From positions 291,501 through 355,500 of the forward strand of contig JAJTWR010000332.1 of NCBI GenBank assembly GCA_021613335.1: a stretch of 64,000 nt of DNA. The letters run 5' to 3'. This document shows positions 26,481 through 39,168 of this stretch, piece by piece. A program made the translations under genes and the position numbers. Position 1 is the stretch's first letter. Each line of letters starts with the position of its first letter. The stretch comes from Whitmania pigra. Taxonomy: Eukaryota; Annelida; Clitellata; Hirudinida; Haemopidae. A model generated the notes under the pieces. That model was given only the letters and a program-made list of their open reading frames with translations. It was not told where the DNA came from and did no database searches.

Positions 26481-27203
26481 GTGAGTATAACACTGACGTA
26501 TATTTGGCCATTTTGTCCCAATCCATCTCTGCCAGTTTAGGGCCACTGTAATTTTAATTAGTCATTGTAATCTTTTTCGATGTACCCTTTGACTTTCAAT
26601 AACCTGGCCAATATTGTGCATGTGCTGTACCAGCGAGTTGTCATACCCTGCTGTAATCTGTGGAAAATGACATCTATAGACTGATGGATACTAGAATGGC
26701 TTCTCTTCAGGTCAGATGAGTTGGCCGAACTGTGCTTGATATGTTCAACTAAGAAGAGAAAGTTTGAATTGACAAAATTTTACATTCGCGTAAGGTTCAA
26801 ACTAATTTTTTATAGTTTACCATGTGAACTTTATTTGTATTTATAATAAACTCCGAGAACCTAAATAAATATTATTTGATTGAATGTGATCTTTCTTAAA
26901 ATAGGTTTTCATTAGGTGCGGCGCGTAAAAAGTTCTCACAGTGAGAATAAACCCCGCTGTCGGGCTCGTTGAGGACAAGTATTTGCATTTAATTGAATTG
27001 CTTCCTTTTGGTTTTTCAGCAACGAAAGTATTACGTTTGCTCGTTGTAATGTTGGCAAAAACTTGATCTTCGTCAGATAGGGCACGGTTTTCTGGCTTCA
27101 GATTATAGCTTAAAAACCTCGTTGAAACTTGCGAATTTGTCTTAAGGTTAATGTTATTGTCTTCGCCGAGTAGTTTGTTGCTGAGTGTGCTTGTCCATTA
27201 ACA

Positions 27204-28468
27204 ATGGCCGAAGAAGCAATACAGGTTTTCTTTCTTAAACTTCTTGTGAAGTTTATTAGAAATTGCTTCTTAAAGTTATTTTTCCTTCGCGGCTCTATTA
27301 TGCTTGTTAACGTATTATATTCATATTCTGCAGAGCTTAATACTGGAATAAAGTTTCTTAATTAAACATTTCACATACTAAATTGAATTTAAATATTTAA
27401 ATTTGTTAATTTTTATTTCAATTAAGTCATTATGTGTGTACATTTTCAGTTCCAAGATGTCATACAAACCGAAGCTCGTCAGGGCCGCAGAGTCATCGCG
27501 GTAGTCGTGGAATCTCGCGCCAATTCGGAATTGGACACGAAATCTCTGATGCGGACATACTTCGGGGACAAGTAATTACATTTAATCGTGTCGCTTTCAT
27601 TTAAATTTTTTATGTGCAGCCTATTTGTTGCAAATTCTTATCTTTGGTAGTCTTAATTATTAACAGTTCAAGATGCCTGAAAGTCACTATGCCGAAAGAA
27701 ACTGCTCGCGTCTTCAACCTGCGAGACTTCCACTCGACGAATTTGGGTCTCACACTCTTCATATCAACAACTGAGGAATTGTCTGAAGTTCATAGGTGTG
27801 CAATTGCTCATCAACTCTTGACGTTTGAAATATTTCCTAACAACATAACTTTTTCTTAACATAACTTTTTAATTTGTTTTTATAAGTGATTTAAGTTTAT
27901 TTCTAGTTAACTTAGCGTTTTTATTTGCAGGATGATTGACAACTGTTTGCTGGTCATTCGCCCTGAACAAATCAATAAGGCTCCTACCAGACTGACTGAC
28001 GATACAGGAACACTGATAGCGGCAGCTGGCGTGACCATCACTCCATCAATGAGACAGCAAATGGTTTGTTGTTTTTATGACATGATTAGCTAAATTCCCG
28101 CAAGCACAGCCTGTGTGGTCTAAAGATGGGTTGCCCAATCTGGTCATAAAAAGCTTGTTAAATTATTAATGCACCATTAGTAATGAGTATGTGTTTTGCG
28201 TGCGTATATGTATATTATTTATAATAAATTGAATCTATATAATGTAAATATTGAGTTGTAAAATTGGTTTTGCCTGGTTGTTATCATGAGGAACTTTAAT
28301 AATTATGAATTTTAGTTATATCATATATATTATAGATAGTATTTAGTAAATACATATCTTAAACACTTTACGTATGATTCCAAGGGTGCCTTCCAGCCAA
28401 ACATCAAGTATTTGGCCTCATTCATCGCCGCCCAATCGCGATTCGGACACGAGCACATAAGACCATGA
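27204..28468 (+). CDS. Unrecognised 162-residue protein
   Basis: Five exons join in frame: 27204-27224, 27450-27571, 27667-27795, 27931-28063 and 28385-28468, with canonical GT-AG junctions throughout. The protein starts MAEEAIQFQDVIQTEARQGR. It has an alternating hydrophobic pattern that suggests a small mixed alpha/beta domain (RRVIAVVVESRAN, LGLTLFISTTEELSEVHR, DNCLLVIRPEQINK). It ends with a basic, His-containing tail (SRFGHEHIRP). No signal peptide or membrane segment. Regular exon structure and charge distribution argue for a real gene. I do not recognise the family and assign no function. Confidence 0.65.
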
Positions 28469-29070
28469 GAAAGGAATATGTCATGGAAATTACTATTAAA
28501 ACAGTTACTATTGTGTTTTCAGAAAAATTATTTTTAAGCAAGGATGAATTTTTGTACAGTTTTTGTTTGCTGCCACTAACCTCAATCACAGAGCAAATTT
28601 TTGGTTGTGAAATAAATTTGAGTTGACCTAAAAACTGTGTCTTGATTTGAAAAGTGACAAACAAACAAAAAGCAAAAGTAGCAATAGACATTAGTAAACC
28701 ATTGTTATGCCTGTTATTGCCTTAGCTTCCGGTGCACCATGTTCCTCGGTGCGAATGCCCAACTGTATGGTGCCTCTGCTAATTTACTCCCTGGTTGTGA
28801 ACACTGAAGTGTAAATGTAGCTGCCGTTTTTAGTGTTGAAGGCAGGAATGCAACAATCTGCACTAACTTGCATGCCCACTTGAGAATTGAATGTGAAGGT
28901 TGCTCAAAAGGAAAGGGATAATTTTGAGAGTTTGTTGTCTGTTGTCTGTGGCTGAAGTATGTTTGTCAAGCTTTCAAATTTATTTTCTAATTGGAGGGTA
29001 ATAAAAACATTTTGTTTGCAATGTAATACTGTATTGCATTCTATCAACTTAGTTAAATGTAAATATGCAT
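28469..29070. other. Intergenic, nothing recognised
   Basis: The 89-codon minus frame at 28422-28691 overlaps the last exon of the 162-aa gene antisense and has no family match. Nothing else is supported. Confidence 0.4.
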
Positions 29071-29074
29071 GCTA

Positions 29075-31095
29075 CAGTCTAACCTGGTTTTGTCGCCAGC
29101 CAACGGGTTTGCCGAAAAGCGTCGAGATAACCAAAAAGCAATACGGCGGCAACATATTAACATGATTTTGAAATTTCTTTATGTATATAATGTGCCTTAA
29201 TAAATAAGAATGTGCATGCACGTGTTTTTGTTGGATTTTTTTACACAACAGCAATTTATATTTTATAATCATAAAAGCAATATGTACATGTTTGCTAACA
29301 ACAAAAGGCATTTTTTGCTTCTATCCATGTTAGCAGCAATTAGCGACACCAGCAAACACTTATCTACAAGGATGGATCTAGAACAGTTTGGTACATTTTA
29401 ATGAAATTTTTAAATTAAGATACATCTTTTAAATTTTAATTTAAAATGCAGTAAACCCACTTATCTCGACCTCGGTTAACTCCCCAAAACTTAGATTTTT
29501 TGAAACATTTTGATCCAATCTGGGTGGTTTTGGAAAAACAATTTTTTGGGTAAAAATAATCTTCTCTAAGGTTCTTTGGTTTATCTCTTCAAAAAGGAAT
29601 CATCATCATTACCGACTTCCTTCTTTTCCGCCTTCTTTGTACAAGTTTCCTGCACTGAACTTTGATTTTTGAAGAATGGACGGTGATGCTGAACCGCCGA
29701 AAGAATTAAATGCCGGTTCGAGACTTTTTCTGGGCCCCTTTCCATCACTAGTTATATCTAGATGATTCAGTTGCGCTACATATTTTATTTATTTTATAAG
29801 ATGCGATTGAAGGGCCCAATTGGACCACAATCGGGAAAACAAAAAACAAAAAAAAAACAAAAGGCATTGATCGGTTTGTACATAGATCTGAGGAATCAGG
29901 AATCTTTTCAAAAGCCCTGTGTACCATTTTGTCAACCGTCTTAAGAAGTGGTTCTCAACCTGTAGGTCGTGACCTCCTTGGGAGTCGCCTTAGGCACTGA
30001 GAATTTATTTGTTAGCGTTAAAAAGTTATCATATCATTTACAGCTTTACAGTCCTGTTATAAAACTTTAATCAAGTATAGATTTTGATTTAATTCAATGT
30101 AAATTTTCCCCCGCCTCAGTATTGCTCTTACAGATAATATTACAAAGATCTGGGAAAATTACCCTTACTGAAGATTAATGTGGATGAAAAAAACTCATTA
30201 GAGAAGTGCTAGAAATTACAAAGTCGGACAATTGAATTGTCAATTAACTTGAAAAAATAACACTAATAAATCAGATTTGCTGGCTCACAAGCAGACGCAG
30301 AAACATATAAAAACATCAAGGCCTGAGGTACAGCTTTGGATATTGGCCAGTTTTGTACAACTTGTGACGAGCTCTTAAGTCAAGATGAAATAACTCAAGC
30401 TGAGTTGGTGTTAACGGCTTTTATGGCCGAACATAATACTACGATTTCGCGAAAAAACTTTTTCGCATATGAAGTCGGTCAAAACCAAACTGGCTAACAA
30501 ACTCTTGCTTGGGACGGTGAGCTCTCGTTTGTCAGCCACACAAGCAATTGCCGCAGATGGAATTTTTGTTCCAAGTTTCTGGCAATTCCTGGCAAGGTTT
30601 AGTGATGTGACGCAAGGACGTTGTTGGCAACGATATGACAACAATAGGAAATATAATATCTAATACTCATATTAAATTTTGCTGATTGTGATGATGTAGT
30701 TTCCAACACTGACTTTGCAGAATTTTTAAATTAAATTAAATTGTGTTTGGCAAAGTTTCATTAATAATCTGATCTTTATTTAATTGGGAACCCATGACTA
30801 TGTATAACAACATAATTAAAATATGATAATAATTGACAATAAAAGCTGTTTTAAGCTGGCTTTTCTTGGGTTTTTTGGTCGGGCGATCTTTTTCTTTCAA
30901 AAATCTCGCTGGAAACCTTGGTTATGTCAATTCATTTATGTCGCCGAACACTAATATCTGGAGCACAAAAGAGGGCCGAATTCGCCACTTTACATCAGTT
31001 ATCTCGATCCCCGTGACTAATCGCTGACTTTGAAGCGGAACCGCCAAATTCCACCTTTGTCATGTTTTGGCATTTTCTCACCGGTTATGTCGATT
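29075..31095. mobile_element. Decayed DNA-transposon cluster (pogo/Tigger-like and hAT ends)
   Basis: Several blocks carry the 'CAGT..AACC..TTATCTCGA' look of pogo/Tigger ends: CAGTCTAACCTGG near 29077, CAGTAAACCCACTTATCTCGA at 29449, and TTATCTCGATCCCCG and GGTTATGTCGATTAA near 31000-31095. An AGTGGTTCTCAACC block at 29947, like Charlie-type hAT ends, begins another remnant. Its body near 30370-30450 includes the frame fragment LTAFMAEHNTTISRK, which resembles part of an hAT-type transposase. There are no intact ORFs or target duplications. Confidence 0.4.
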
Positions 31096-32697
31096 AATTA
31101 ATTTATGTATATTCCTATTTAACCCTCCTATAAATCCGTAAAGGTAGAGGCCTAGTCTAAATGTAGCTGAAGTTGGCAGACATCTATTTTTTTTCAATTG
31201 CGCAGTTTAAAACAAGGGCCGTAGTGCAATGGCCCTCCCAGTCATTCAGAAAATGTAAAAAGTAAATCTATTAAAAAACAAAAATTAATAAAAAAATTTG
31301 AATCTAAATTTACAAAATGTAGTTTAATTTAATTTTTACTAAAATTACTTCAATAATCTACCACTTTCGACAAATATTTTAGTAACTGTGTTCTCTCCAT
31401 CCCCTAAATCCGCCCACTGGTTCCAGTATGTGGCCCCCCGCCAAAGTAATCTAGATCCGTTCTTGGTTTTAAATTATTTTACATTTGGAAACTGCGTTTC
31501 AAATGTCTTTAAAATTGTTCATATATCAATTGCAAGAAGTTTTTCACTGTACTACGACATAAATATATTACTATATATTAAAAAAACTTCGATATTATTA
31601 ACCCACAAACTAAGATTTAACAAAAACGACCAATTTATTTAAAAAAAAAATTTTAACTTAAAATTCAAATAATTTATAATTTTATTTTCGTTATTTTGTA
31701 ACGCGTTATGCCAAAAAAGTAACGAAGTAAAAATATGACAACAAATAGTAATTTGTTACAAGTAAAAGTATAGAAAATGTTCTGTAATTGTTACAAATAA
31801 AAATTACAAAAAAGTAATTAGTTAAACTTTTAAAGTATGTAATTCGTTACAGCACAACACTGCTGGTACTACCGTATTTCCCCGAAAATAAGCCCTAGTC
31901 AAGATTGCCAGCCGGTATTTACATCAAAAAAGAAAAAAATCATTCTATTATGGAAGTATAATTTTAACATTTTTTAATTAAACTTTTTAGTTAGTAAGTA
32001 AACAAATTAGTTAAACTATTTACTTAGTAACGTTTTAATTAACTTTTGCACATCACTCTCAATAGCCACAAAGTCTCGAATGTGCATCAAAAAGTTTATC
32101 ACGATTTTTACTTTAGAAATAGGTATACCTTATTAGAGTTTAAAATTGAGGAAACAACATAGGTACTTTAAATATTTCGAGGCATATTAGGCGGAAGTCA
32201 TTCCAGTAGGTATTCTGGAAACTGGAAGTTGGAAGGAAAACAAAAATTTGGCAAATTTTTGATGAAAATATTTCAAAAAAAAATTTATGCAATAATTTTA
32301 TCATATTAAAAGCAAATTAACGCGTTAATTGTCTCATTAATTATTCTACCCACAAAATTATGTTAGTTTTATATCGGTATCAAAACTAGTTGACACAAAA
32401 ACATCGATAATCCGCTGACGCCGCATCCGCAGTGTAGATAAAATTTACTGTCATGGTTGAGTCTTGAGGACAACCAAGCATCTCTCCTAGATTCGCTATC
32501 AATAAGATGACTAATATAGTTCTTGAGTACATTTCTTTAGATATCGATTATTTGTTTAAGCTAGCCAATATTATTCTTAGAGTTCAGGCAAAGATGATTT
32601 TATTTATTAATCCGTATATTGGTGTATTTTTTGTTTGATTTGTTTTGTTCATTTTGATGATTAATAAAATTGCTCAAAAAAAAAAATTATTATTATC
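31096..32697. other. AT-rich non-coding, repeat remnants
   Basis: No gene seen. CCGTATTTCCCCGAAAATAA at 31871 resembles the end of a DNA transposon common in animals. The phrase 'ATCGATAATCCGC..' near 32400 recurs at about 40262. Confidence 0.35.
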
Positions 32698-32701
32698 TCA
32701 C

Positions 32702-32819
32702 GAATTCACGAAAAAAGGTCAATCCAGGCCTACCAGATGATTAAACTAATTGTCCTTAATAATAATAATAATTTATTTTAAGATAATTGACCTTTGGATT
32801 GACCTTTTTTCGTGAATTC
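32702..32819. mobile_element. Short inverted-repeat (MITE-like) element
   Basis: The left arm GAATTCACGAAAAAAGGTCAATCCA (32702-32726) and its reverse complement (32795-32819) enclose an AT-rich loop. The arms match over 25 bases. No target duplication or family was identified. Confidence 0.65.
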
Positions 32820-32859
32820 TGATTGGATGACATTCTGTTAGAATTGCAAATCAAATCCA

Positions 32860-33557
32860 ACATGCATAAGTATAGGCTCGAGAAGAGCTGATTATGGCGG
32901 TTTCTGCAGTTTTTGGTTTAAGATTTCTATTGTGTAAATAAAGCTTTAGTTCCAATTCCTTGTTTCTTTGTTTGTGGAATTCTTTGTTGGTAAAAGAACT
33001 TGGGGTTGGTGGTGGCTGCGGTACTGCCTGTTACGGACTTCGAGTGGAGAACGTGACATTTGCTCTATACCTTTAAATTACGGACAGAAGAAATAGAACT
33101 TGAGAGAGAACATGGCAGTGTAAAATCTAGGGTGGGAAAGTTCATTTACAGGGCAAGGCAAGGTGACCTTTCAAAGTTTTGGAAAAAAGTTTATGTAGAT
33201 GGAAAATTGTTAGGAATTTGCGCTGAATTTGGCTCTAGTGACAGATTAAAGTTAATAACTAATTAAATAATTAAATAATAATTAACGTTTTAATATTTAT
33301 GTAAAAGTTAACTTTTCGACATAGCTCCTGGTTCATCCATTAGATCTCTAACGGTTAGAGTTTAACATCTCTTTAAAACCTGAAAGAATAGGCAATAAAA
33401 CTACCATATTTATTTAAAAACTAATTATTTTAAAATTTTAAATAATATCGATTTGAAGTCATTGGAAGTAATAAATGGCCTCGACTTTTTACCACCATCA
33501 TTAATAAAATATTAAACATTTTAAGGATTTCAAGGATATTTTGAATATTCAAATAAA
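32860..33557. repeat. Diverged repeat shared with 40240-40440
   Basis: The segment around 33065-33190 (acatGGCAGTGTAAAATCTAGGGT...GGCAAGGTGACCTTTCAAAG) matches 40335-40415 (CATGGGAGCATAAAATTAAAGTC...GACCTCTCAAAG). The 68-codon frame here is therefore probably repeat sequence rather than a gene. Confidence 0.4.
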
Positions 33558-36378
33558 ATGAAAAGCATGCAAGATAGCTTATTGGAGCACATTGTCATGA
33601 ATTTTAACGAAGTATTTGATGACAAAGTGAAAGGTTAGTTTTACAAAGATTCCCCCAAAACTGCACCGGTTCATAATAATATCACAGATGGTTCACAGAA
33701 GAAGCCTGACAGAGAGCCTTAAAAAGTTTTTAATATGCGATTACAATTTTTTTTCGTCGTAATTGAACTGAAATCAGACGATGTCTTTCTTGGATGCATT
33801 CTCTAGTGACGATTAAAACCTCACCTTTGACTCCGTGAAATGAGTTAACTAGTTAATGCAACCAGTAGCTGTTGATCATTAAAATATATAAAAATAGTTG
33901 TATTTATGTTGTCAAACATAATTAGGTCATAAAATTCAATTGTTAAATTTTAATGGAATTACATAAATTAGTAAAGTTTTAGTAATTGTACGTAGTAACA
34001 TAAATTACATTTGTATGTGGCATCCTGTTTTTGCAGAAGTTTCAACATCAAGAAAAAAGTTACTTCCTCCTGGTTTATTTGAAAGAATTGTTCACAAAAG
34101 AAAAGAATTAAGGTGTTGCATTCAACCAAGTAGTGTGAAACATCTGCTACCTTACAGGGATGTTCTCGACTGGAAGAACATCTCCTTATGTTTGGTTCCA
34201 AACCAAAGGTGGTGGAAAGATACCTTTGGTCTGATGAACCAAGTGTCATACCCTATCACACATCTCTCCATTCAAGTGAAAGAGCTGAACAAAGAAGAAG
34301 TACAGGGTCTTTGTGCGATGGCGTCAACAATCGAAAGTTTGGAACTCTTACTTTGAAAGGCTAGAGTCATTTAAAAAATCATATTTATAGTTTCTTTAAA
34401 ATTATGTAGCACAACTTATTAATGTAAACATTTAATTTATCTTGTATTAATTCTTTTTCACTATTTAATAAATTTGTTCTATCATCTAATAAATTAAATA
34501 TAATATAATTATGAAATTTTAGAATTTCAGACATTTTAGATGTTCCATTTCCTAAGCTTAAGAAATTATACTTAAGATCAACGTTATGTAGAGGCGCACC
34601 TCCCGTGAATATTGATTTTACAAGATTCTCTCATACTTTGGAAGAATTGCTAATATTCAATGAATCATTAACTGACTCAGCCTTTATGTCTCTGGCAAGT
34701 CTTAAAAAATTGAAAGTTTTATCCCTTTTCGATGTAATTTTTAATTCTGCATCTGACCTCCTTCCTGAAATTTTGGGTTCAATGAACCAATTGAGGTACA
34801 TCTTAAGTAATCAATTACAATTTATGTATGTGCCTCATGCAATTAACACTTTATCATCTTTATAGAACTCTAGACTTAAGGAATTTGTTCAATGTCACCT
34901 TTGACGAAAGCTTTAAGAACAATCTGCTTAAACGGATATCCAATATGTCGAATTTAGAAAATTGCGATCTTACCTATTACACTTCAGAGGAGTTAGTATT
35001 TTATTTTATTTCAGCATTCAGAGCTTAGCTTACATTTGTGATTTCACATAGGCGTGAATGGGTTAGAGAAGTTATGAAGTGTAAACATTGGAAAAGATTT
35101 GGAGCGTTACATCGCTATATGAGACTAGATAATGACGATGTGATCCAAGTAATAAAGCTATTTGTTGATGAGGTTAGATATAACCGCAAGTATTATCTTT
35201 TTGTTTCCATCACCTCAAAGTTATTAACTAAAATGATATTGAACTTTTGGATCACATTCTTATTCATTGTTAGATTTTTGTCGCACATGGAGATTCAGTG
35301 CTTCCAACATGGGAGATACACGTTCGAGATTGCGATGACGATTCAGCTTTTATGAAAGCGCTCATCGACCAACTTCCTCACATTCCCCTCGAACAAACGT
35401 CAAGAGTTGAAAATGCGAGTAAATTTAATTTAATGCGTAATAAACAATAAAAAATGACTATTTAACTTAACGAAGGTCTAAATTAAAGCTATTGGTTAAA
35501 ATGATTAATGCCTAGTTCGACAGAATTGTTAAGATTTTATTAACCGATTTAAACTATTTCTAGGTCATATTGGAATCATTATCAAGATTTATGTTTGTTG
35601 ATAAGTATGTTAAGATTTGATTTATTTATGTTAACGTGAAACAAACAAATCATCCAAATATAAAATTTCAGAAATATGATATCTTACATACACTCAGATC
35701 GTTGCACGGAGGATTTTATAAAGTAAGATAATATATTAATCATTTATCAAGTAATTTTCAATCCAATCCTTAAAATGAGTTCGCATAATATTTAATAATT
35801 TTGACTATTGCAATATTATTCCGTTTAGGAAATTAATCATTTTAATATCCACTATTTATGATAAAGATATGCTTTTATTCGAGAACATGGTAAGGATGTT
35901 TCAGTAAAAATCATTCCAAAAAGATGTTTAATGATTGGCAATTTGTGTTTTAGTGTAATTACAAAGTATGTGGTCATGTTGACAGTTTCGTAAGTGACTC
36001 TATTAAAAAATAAAAAAAATAAAATGTGCTTAATAAATTTCTAAATAATTTCTTTTTAGATATTATACCCGCGTGTGGCAAGAATCTTGTGGGATGCTGT
36101 CAGTAAAAACCTTAACAAAAGCATAGTCAAAAAGCTATTGCAGTTTATCCTCATCATTGCACCTTATTATTTAAGTACTTACGTGGATACACCGGGTTTG
36201 GAAGATGTTGGTTGATTTTACTGAGAACTGCTACATAATTTTGTTCCCTTATTTTTTTTTTTTTATTTAATCTCTGTTAACTTCACAGGTTTACACTAAA
36301 GTTTTAAGTAATAATTTGATTGAGGAAGAAGATTTAGTCGCAATGAGAAGACTTGTGAAACACATTGCTAACTTATGA
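33558..36378 (+). CDS. Leucine-rich-repeat protein, possibly ZYG11/ZER1-like
   Basis: Twelve exons close in phase to 481 residues: 33558-33633, 34037-34336, 34531-34795, 34866-34991, 35052-35172, 35274-35405, 35564-35604, 35672-35722, 35829-35889, 35954-35989, 36060-36206 and 36289-36378. The N-terminus (SLLEHIVMNF...KKLLPPGLFERIVHKRKEL) resembles the helical start of ZYG11/VHL-box-type substrate receptors. Residues ~90-260 have LRR-like spacing (PKLKKLYLRS, LEELLIFNESLTDSAFMSLA, LKKLKVLSLFDVIF, NMSNLENCDL). The C-terminal part is helical (LYPRVARILWDAVSKNLN, VKKLLQFILIIAPYYL). If the ZYG11 link holds, it would act as a CUL2 E3 ligase receptor; that is inference. The donor after 35405 (GTTGAA) is a choice among weak sites. 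Confidence 0.62.
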
Positions 36379-36599
36379 ATCGGATATATAGACCAGTGAT
36401 GTTTTGCACTGAGATATCGATAAATAATAAACTTATAACATGCCATGATTCCCTTTTTAGGCATCTTTAAAACATGATGTAAAAATTATCGATGGAAATA
36501 ATCGTAAATATTTCAGTCGCGTTTATTAATAATTGATAATTCAGCAAAGAAATATTTATCACATCGTCCAAACAGCTCTAGAGAACTTGCTGGCAACGA

Positions 36600-36835
36600 C
36601 GAAACGATCAGACTCTCAGGACTTCTGAGAACTGGTTTGGTTTATTTGATTAAAGTGAAGGTTAGCCAAATGGGTTGCGTTCCTGCATAAGACGGTAATT
36701 GAAACAGTCGTTATGTCGTTTTCGCAACCCAGCCTGCACTGCCGCCAGCGCCCTTGAGAAAGTGCGCTATATAAATGATTACAAGAAGCGCCTCTGATGC
36801 TATGCATAAGGCGCTATAAAAATTCGCTATAAAAT
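36600..36835. mobile_element. CR1/L2-type retrotransposon 3' tail fragment
   Basis: The block GCGCCCTTGAGAAAGTGCGC-TATATAAATGATTACAAGA is a typical 3' tail of CR1/L2-clade elements and their SINEs. It is followed by CGCCTCTGATGCTATGCATA, similar to CACTTCTGATGCCATGCACA at 52438. Only the tail remains. Confidence 0.55.
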
Positions 36836-36987
36836 AACCACAATTACAATTAAAGTTCCTTGCTTAAATAAGATGACGTCTAAATAATGTTATGGTTTAC
36901 AATGTACGTTACACTGCTAGATGAATAGAACAGTGCTGCCTCAACAGGATTCGATTTCATGTTGCTATCGAGGAGTATCATAATCAA

Positions 36988-37217
36988 TATATTGTCATAT
37001 ATAAATATATATATTTATAAATATCTTATAAAAATTATAAATATAAATATATAAATTTATAAATATCTTATAAAAATTATAAATATATATATTTATAAAT
37101 ATCTTATAAAAATTATAAATAAAAATTATAAATTTATAAATATCTTATACAAATTATAAATATAAATTATAAATTTATAAATATCTTATAAAAATTATAA
37201 ATATATATATTTATAAA
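36988..37217. repeat. AT-only tandem repeat, about 35-45 bp unit
   Basis: The phrase TTTATAAATATCTTATAAAA recurs at least five times, separated by TTATAAATATATA variants. It is almost free of G and C. Confidence 0.85.
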
Positions 37218-37371
37218 GCCACCAAACTTCCGGATCCAAACCTCGACCTCAGTTTGTAAGGAAACAATGACACCTCCTGGTTGCTATGTGCCTTAAATTT
37301 ACTATTTTAAATTTTTAATTTGGAAATTTGATGAGGAAATGATTTATTCAGAAGTATTAATTTTGTTTAAA

Positions 37372-37437
37372 GATACATTGACGGATGTTTTGATGAGGCT
37401 ATTTTGTCGTCGGTCTATTCTGACGGGTCACCGAGTA
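37372..37437. repeat. Inverted-repeat arm matching 40748-40816
   Basis: ATACATTGACGGATGTTTTG and the following GCTATTTTGTCGTCGG and CTATTCTGACGGGTCACCG are, reverse-complemented, a diverged copy of the left arm of the element at 40748-40894. The large hAT element begins immediately to its right. Confidence 0.6.
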
Positions 37438-38252
37438 CTTGGTACCAGTGACGCCGAGAGGGGGGGGCAGGTGGGGTCACTGCCAGGGGGCCCGCATCTG
37501 TAAGGGGCCCCGGACGGTCCGATCACGTCAATTTTTGCACGTCTCTTCGTTTACCGTAGGCGACAGAACATAATGTCCTAATAGCCCCATAGTTTTACAT
37601 ACTGTAAAATACTTTTATATACTGCCGAACGAACAGTCCATTTCAAGTAGGGTGTATAAACTCTGTATTCTGATGTGAGACGCTAGGGTAAGGTGGTGTA
37701 GGACGCCCACACCATTTTAGGCGAAACGGACCATTACAGATTTGATTTGTGTTGTTCCCTAGCAGGAAAGGTTTGATTTACCATCACTTCTATTTCTGTG
37801 GAGTTATACACACTAGATTACCGCTAAAGTTGATTTTTGGTCTAAAGGATGTAAAAATCTTACATATTTAATTTGTCAAACTATCACGATATTGAAAGAG
37901 CAAATCCATTGCTACAATAAATAACAACAGCTATGTTATTGTGTCATTTAATAATGGCGTCGTAACTAGGAAAAACGCCCACTTCGAATCAACCATTTTA
38001 TAACGCCTTCTTGCAATTTATATAATGGCATTGGACGTCATTTCTGTACCACATGTTAGGTTACAAACCTAACCGTTCTTGAAATTTTCTCATAATAACT
38101 GATGCAGTCGAAAAGTCGGCGCGTGTTGAGCGAAGCGTTTATTGTTGCGTCTCTAGACGACAGGGCTGTAGAAGTTGATGCATCACTTACTCTAGAAGGG
38201 TAATTGGTGGGAATTCCATGGATACAGTCGGCCTCTTAGAAATTCAGTCGAT

Positions 38253-38516
38253 ATGCTGTTGAATAAGTCTGTCGCCATGCTGAACCGTCTACACGCTTTG
38301 AAAATCGATACACTGTTTCCAAACGTTGTCATTATGATACGTATCTTCTGCACGCTTCCGGTTACCGTTGCTCAAGCAGAACGATCTTTCATCACATTGG
38401 CCCGAGTTAAAAATGTTCTGAGATCGACAATGTGTCAAGAACGCCTGACCAGCCTTGGAATGCCGGCAGGGCAGTGGAAGGTCGACTTGCAAGAACGATT
38501 GATTACAACAGTATAA
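38253..38516 (+). pseudogene. hAT transposase C-terminal dimerisation fragment
   Basis: An 87-codon frame contains LFPNVVIMIRIFCTLPVTVA, QAERSFITLARVKNVLRSTM and CQERLTSLGM, matching the conserved hATC pattern (...LPVT.A.AERSFS.L..IK..LRS.M...RL..L). The upstream DDE catalytic region was not found in frame, so this is a truncated, inactive remnant carried by the element at 37446-39692. Confidence 0.85.
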
Positions 38517-39168
38517 TTGAACTGTCTGCACGCAGAAAAGCCCGCAAAGTTTTGTTGTAGCCATCTCTCTTGCATGTCGTAAAAGTCGGTTCCACATAAT
38601 TACATCGTTTTTAAGAACTTGTGTAGCTTAATCTCCATCGAAACACCAGTTTGCTTAGTGCACACAAATCTGTACACGTAGCATGTGGCTGGTTATCTTT
38701 GAGTAAGGCTGTATGGTGTAACGGTCGTTGCAGGTAAGGACACAATTATGATGAAATGAAAAACTCACAAAAAATAGGATCACCGATGATTAGAGTTGGC
38801 TAATTTAAAGCGCCTCGCTGCGTGTTTGACCACCAAAAATTACTACTTTCATTTTGATTAACTGTAAAACAAATTCAAATTAGATGGCGAACAGCGTTTA
38901 CCTTTGCAAAAGTCATTTCTATATTTTAATTTAGTACCATGTATGCACGAATGTTGAACCTTGATAGTAACATTTACCTCGATTTACAGGTTTTATTATA
39001 GCGACAAAATTTCTAAATACGGTCAATTCCGGATATAGTCACGTCCAAAACTGTAGGCTGTTGACTTGACTATAACTGAATATTTACTATAATCGAAAAT
39101 AGTAAGCTACGTATGGTTTACACGGTGCAAGAGATCAGCTTGACTGTTTCCGAATCTTGACTGTAACC

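Noticed and set aside
33060..33266. 68-codon frame MLYTFKLRTEEIEL...
   Set aside because: Similar sequence recurs at 40335-40415, so it is probably repeat-derived and not a gene.
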